64,000 nucleotides of DNA from Neckera pumila (taxonomy: Eukaryota; Streptophyta; Bryopsida; Hypnales; Neckeraceae), in assembly GCA_963969595.1 (NCBI GenBank), contig OZ018408.1, positions 13,947,823 through 14,011,822 on the forward strand, written 5' to 3'. Both the position numbers and the translations under genes were made by a program. Within the stretch, counting starts at the first letter, position 1. Every line of letters starts with the position of its first letter. Below, in pieces: positions 60,663 through 64,000 of the stretch. The notes beneath the pieces were generated by a model. It was not told the origin of the DNA. It worked only from the letters and a program-made list of their open reading frames with translations, and did not search any database.

Positions 60663-62344
60663 CTCTTGTATGGTATGGTAGGATAGTGAGCAAATAAGAT
60701 AATTTGCTTTAAAGTGACCATTTAAGACCATTTTCAAGGAAACTAAATTCTTTGAAACAATTTTCAGTATATTTTCTATTATTTATAGAAAGAAAAATGG
60801 AATTGGCATCTAATTCAAATCATTTCATGTTTCTTGGACCATCATGGAATTCGTAATGAATTTTGATGTTGAAACTCAAGTGATCACTAAAAGTGACCAC
60901 TTTCCCAAATATATATTGTTGATACATTGAAGAAAGAAAAATGTACCTTTGTGTCACGATTACTTCTAAAGCATGGGCACTTTTAAATTGCCCATTAATC
61001 ATTACCTTATCATTAATCCATTAGGGTTGTCCTTGAAGTCATGGAAGTCATTTTTTTTGAGTCCCTAATTTGAATCTAATTCTAAATTGCATTTGAATTT
61101 CTATTCAACTTATATTTGGGAGGATGATAACAAGGCATGATCGCATGTATTTAATTTTAGTGCACCCTCAACAAAGGCTTCTACATTGTATGGCAGCTAA
61201 TCAACTTTCAAGAAATGTATTCATTGCTTGTATATATGTGCTAGTTTTTATTTTTTTGGTTGAATTTTTTGTTGTTATTGTCCGTTGTGTTTGAGTTTTG
61301 TTGTTGTGAAAAAATAGCTCATTGGTATAATATACCTTTACAACTAGTGTTTCTTCTTTTTGCAATCTAAAAGAACTGGCTGGATTCCTCCTTGTGACTC
61401 TACTCTTTCTACACTTGGGAGGATTGGCAACGAAATTGTAATTTAGAATTGTTCACAATGCATCAAAGAATTAAGAGACACTAAATGCAAGCATGCCTCA
61501 CATTTCTAGCCCTTTTAATTACATGGTGGATAAATTGCAAATGGCAAGTTGGCAAGTTATTATGTTCTTTAGTTACTACCTGCTTTGGGTAATTTCATTT
61601 CCGTGGATTATTGTTTTAGCAAGATGCAATTCATGGGAGGATTAATCATTTTGCACTAATAACACTAGCTTTTGCTAAGTCTTGATCCATTTGAATTTGT
61701 AAAGTGCACCATCCAATTGTCAAGGTTGATATATAATGTTGAATAGATAATATTTTTGGAATTTTTTTTCCAATAGAGTTATCCAAAAAGAGTGTCTTAA
61801 AGTGGGAAAAAACCTTAAACTCACCTTAGACTTGTTATGAGTTTAAAAAGACTTGCAAAACTAGTCTTTAGGGAATTGATAAATAATAATCCAAAGCAAG
61901 GTCCTATACCACCATGGGGTGTGGAATTTGTGACCTTTCCAATGATAGAAGAGAATTCCCACATATTCATCTGAGTCAAGAGATCCAACTACAAGGACAT
62001 TTCATGAACAATGCAAGTTACAAATTGTATTTATAGATCTCAAATTCCTCTAGAATTCTACTTATGCACCAATTCAATTTTTAGATAATTCTAATAAATG
62101 CTAGATTCTCAATATTTTTAAAGATTTTTTTTCACTGTATATAAATACACAATAGAATTTTTTGAAAAAACAATTTGTAAGGATTTGGCTTTTTCTCTTA
62201 TAATTATGTTATGCCAATCATGCTGACTAACAGTGGTTTTTAAAGCACCACAAAATTCTTGTTGAAAAAAATTAGTTCATCAATAATTCCCTACAAATGT
62301 GTCATTGCAAATCCTTCACTTTCCAGAAGTATTGTACTTCCTAG
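60663..62344. other. AT-rich gene-free stretch
   Basis: No gene, RNA or repeat could be supported. Confidence 0.5.
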
Positions 62345-62892
62345 ATAAGGTAAACCTGCCTATGACAGGTAGAATGAGTGATTTGGTCTGTTGCCATTAG
62401 GAAAATGAATCAGTTTTTTTTCATACGAAGACAAATGTGAGACATGAAGGAAGCAGTTGAAATTTTAACTTTTGGACAAAGTATAAATTTGTCATGAATT
62501 TCTAAAGTGTTCTGTCCAATTGGTCTAAAAGAGTTTGTAGACTACCCCAAATCAGCAAAAAGTGTTTCCATAATGGTCATCTAACCACCTAAAGCAATCA
62601 CCATATTCTTTAACATGGCTACAAGATTTTCTAACATGGCCATGACATGAAGGAATAAAAAAATAACTTTCTATGACAAGTTTACACTAGAAAGGTGTAA
62701 GTGTTCTATGACAGTCACTAATAATTCCATGGCCATCTCCCCAGGCATTGATTTTGGCCACTAACCAACCTAATGAAGTCACGATCTCATTTATTGACAA
62801 AAATCTGAAATGGGTTGATGTAAGACTGAAATGGGTGGTTTTGTAGATGTCTACATTAGGTAGTCTACTTGTCATAGGCAGGTTTACCTTAT
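62345..62892. mobile_element. 548-bp inverted-repeat element
   Basis: Left ATAAGGTAAACCTGCCTATG and right CATAGGCAGGTTTACCTTAT are exact inverses, extending inward to about 29 bp with one mismatch (ACAGGTAGA / TCTACTTGT). TA on both sides may be a target duplication. No transposase inside. Its AAGGTA start recalls the element at 33,734. Confidence 0.8.
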
Positions 62893-62920
62893 TGGATTGC
62901 AAAAATCAATCAATTAGCGG

Positions 62921-63844
62921 TTAATCCCTAAAGTCCCATTGTCCCCTTGGGGGACAAATTGGATTTTGGGCAGGTTCCTTTGACCTCAAAGTTTTATGAA
63001 ACTTTTTGAACTTTCTCATAAGATAGGAAAACTAAATAGCTATGTGCAAATATAATTTTTATTTCAATTGGTAATTGGGAGCAAAAGTTATACCACAAAA
63101 AACCTAAAACTGAACTTGGTGGATAGTAAAAAAAACTGCAAAAAGTCAAAATAAATTTTTAAAATTTTTTTTCCTAAAATATTATGTTTTTTTCTATATG
63201 TGAAGCTTTAATTCATTCTATTTGGACTAATAATGAGAGAGCTACAGACAATCTTGCTTTTGGGGCAATTAGGGCATTTTCTTGAAAAAATAACTTGTAG
63301 GATTCATTTCTGAAGCAATTTTCACAATTTTTCAAAAAAAATTGTTTGACAAGGTTGTGTTTTCTTGCTAAAACAACCTCACCATTAGAATTATTGTAAT
63401 TCAATCCCATCTTAGAGCTAGTAACAATTTAGTTCTTTTTCAATCTTGGACCTGTTTCTACTTAACAATTTTTTAAAGAATGAATTTCAAGTCTTTTACT
63501 TTAAAATTTTTTTTAAGACTTTCAATTCAATTTTTCAACATAAATTTTTTTAAATTTAAAGTCTACAATACAAAAAAATTTCACAAATGGTGGTCAAAGT
63601 CATTTGAAATTGCAGGCCAGTGTTCAAAAAAAAATTATTTTTCAACTTTGAATGCTAATATCTTCCAATCTATACGATCAAACTTCATGAAATTTTTACC
63701 ACATGATCTCAGACAAGTGAAGTATAAGATCCTACGGTTAGACTCTAAAAAAATGTTTTTTCTGTTTTATTAGGTGAATGCAACAAAAATGACAGTTTTG
63801 AGTGATTTCTGACAGAAAAATGGCTTGAAAGATTAGAGGTTAAA
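62921..63844 (+). mobile_element. piggyBac-like nonautonomous element, copy G (full length, diverged)
   Basis: 924 bp from TTAATCCCTAAAG to GATTAGAGGTTAA. The subterminal palindrome is well kept (GTCCCCTTGGGGGAC at about 62,941-62,955), followed by GGGCAGGTTCCT as in copy A. The interior keeps AATTGGGAGCAAAAGTTAT, TATGTGAAGCTTTAATTCAT and AATGACAGTTTTGAGTGATT. It lies 28 bp after the 548-bp element. Confidence 0.75.
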
Positions 63845-64000
63845 TAAACCTCTGCAACAATAACAAAACATGGTCATGCCATATTTGGCATCACTATATT
63901 TAAAGTTCCAATTACAACTAACTTGTCCTCTCCATGTCAAATGATGTGTAATTTACTTCCTCATTAAGAAATTGACCTTCCATTACGATAGTTGTCCTTA
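63845..64000. other. AT-rich end of window
   Basis: Nothing recognisable. Confidence 0.4.

Overview
The window looks like nuclear DNA of a land plant. The evidence is four spliced genes with GT..AG introns whose joined exons stay in frame: a type-A cytokinin response regulator, the mitochondrial import chaperone TIM8, an MLO seven-pass membrane protein and the chloroplast protein THF1/Psb29. Short introns (about 100-560 bp), single genes separated by long AT-rich repeat deserts, and GC-rich gene starts fit a repeat-rich seed-free plant (moss, liverwort, hornwort, lycophyte or fern) better than a flowering plant. That placement is inference and I cannot name the species. No bacterial, organellar or viral gene is visible.

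Layout. 1-26.1 kb is AT-rich and gene-free; it holds several families of inverted-repeat transposon copies, a broken hAT transposase tail (11.73-12.08 kb), a 108-bp satellite (19.26-20.01 kb) and a long TA microsatellite. 26.1-33.7 kb is a genic island: a GC-rich leader, then the response regulator on + (28,380-30,196) and TIM8 on - (32,176-32,547, with an upstream noncoding exon near 33.5-33.65 kb). These two genes converge. 33.7-43.2 kb is again repeats. 43.2-46.1 kb carries a long BED-finger/hAT-family gene whose first exon is out of frame at a run of 16 C. 46.1-49.8 kb holds small repeats and two foldback elements. 49.9-59.1 kb is the second island, with MLO on + (16 exons, 551 codons) and THF1 on - (5 exons, 309 codons), also convergent. 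60-64 kb is repeats.

The most notable signal is not a host gene. A 0.9-kb noncoding element occurs in at least seven substantial copies. Its ends are CCCCTAAAGGACC / GGTCCTTTAGGGG, with TTAA at every intact boundary, and a small hairpin lies just inside one end. TTAA plus a CCC-start terminus is the signature of the piggyBac superfamily, which is seldom reported from land plants. I also see two-copy or multi-copy families of other small inverted-repeat elements, one of which carries an 18-bp minisatellite at one end.

The four host genes do not form a pathway; they are neighbours only. The type-A regulator would act in cytokinin phosphorelay feedback, TIM8 in the mitochondrial intermembrane space, MLO at a membrane with calmodulin, and THF1 in plastids (thylakoid biogenesis, PSII repair). 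All exon boundaries were worked out by eye from splice consensus, reading phase and family resemblance; no alignment or database search was run.
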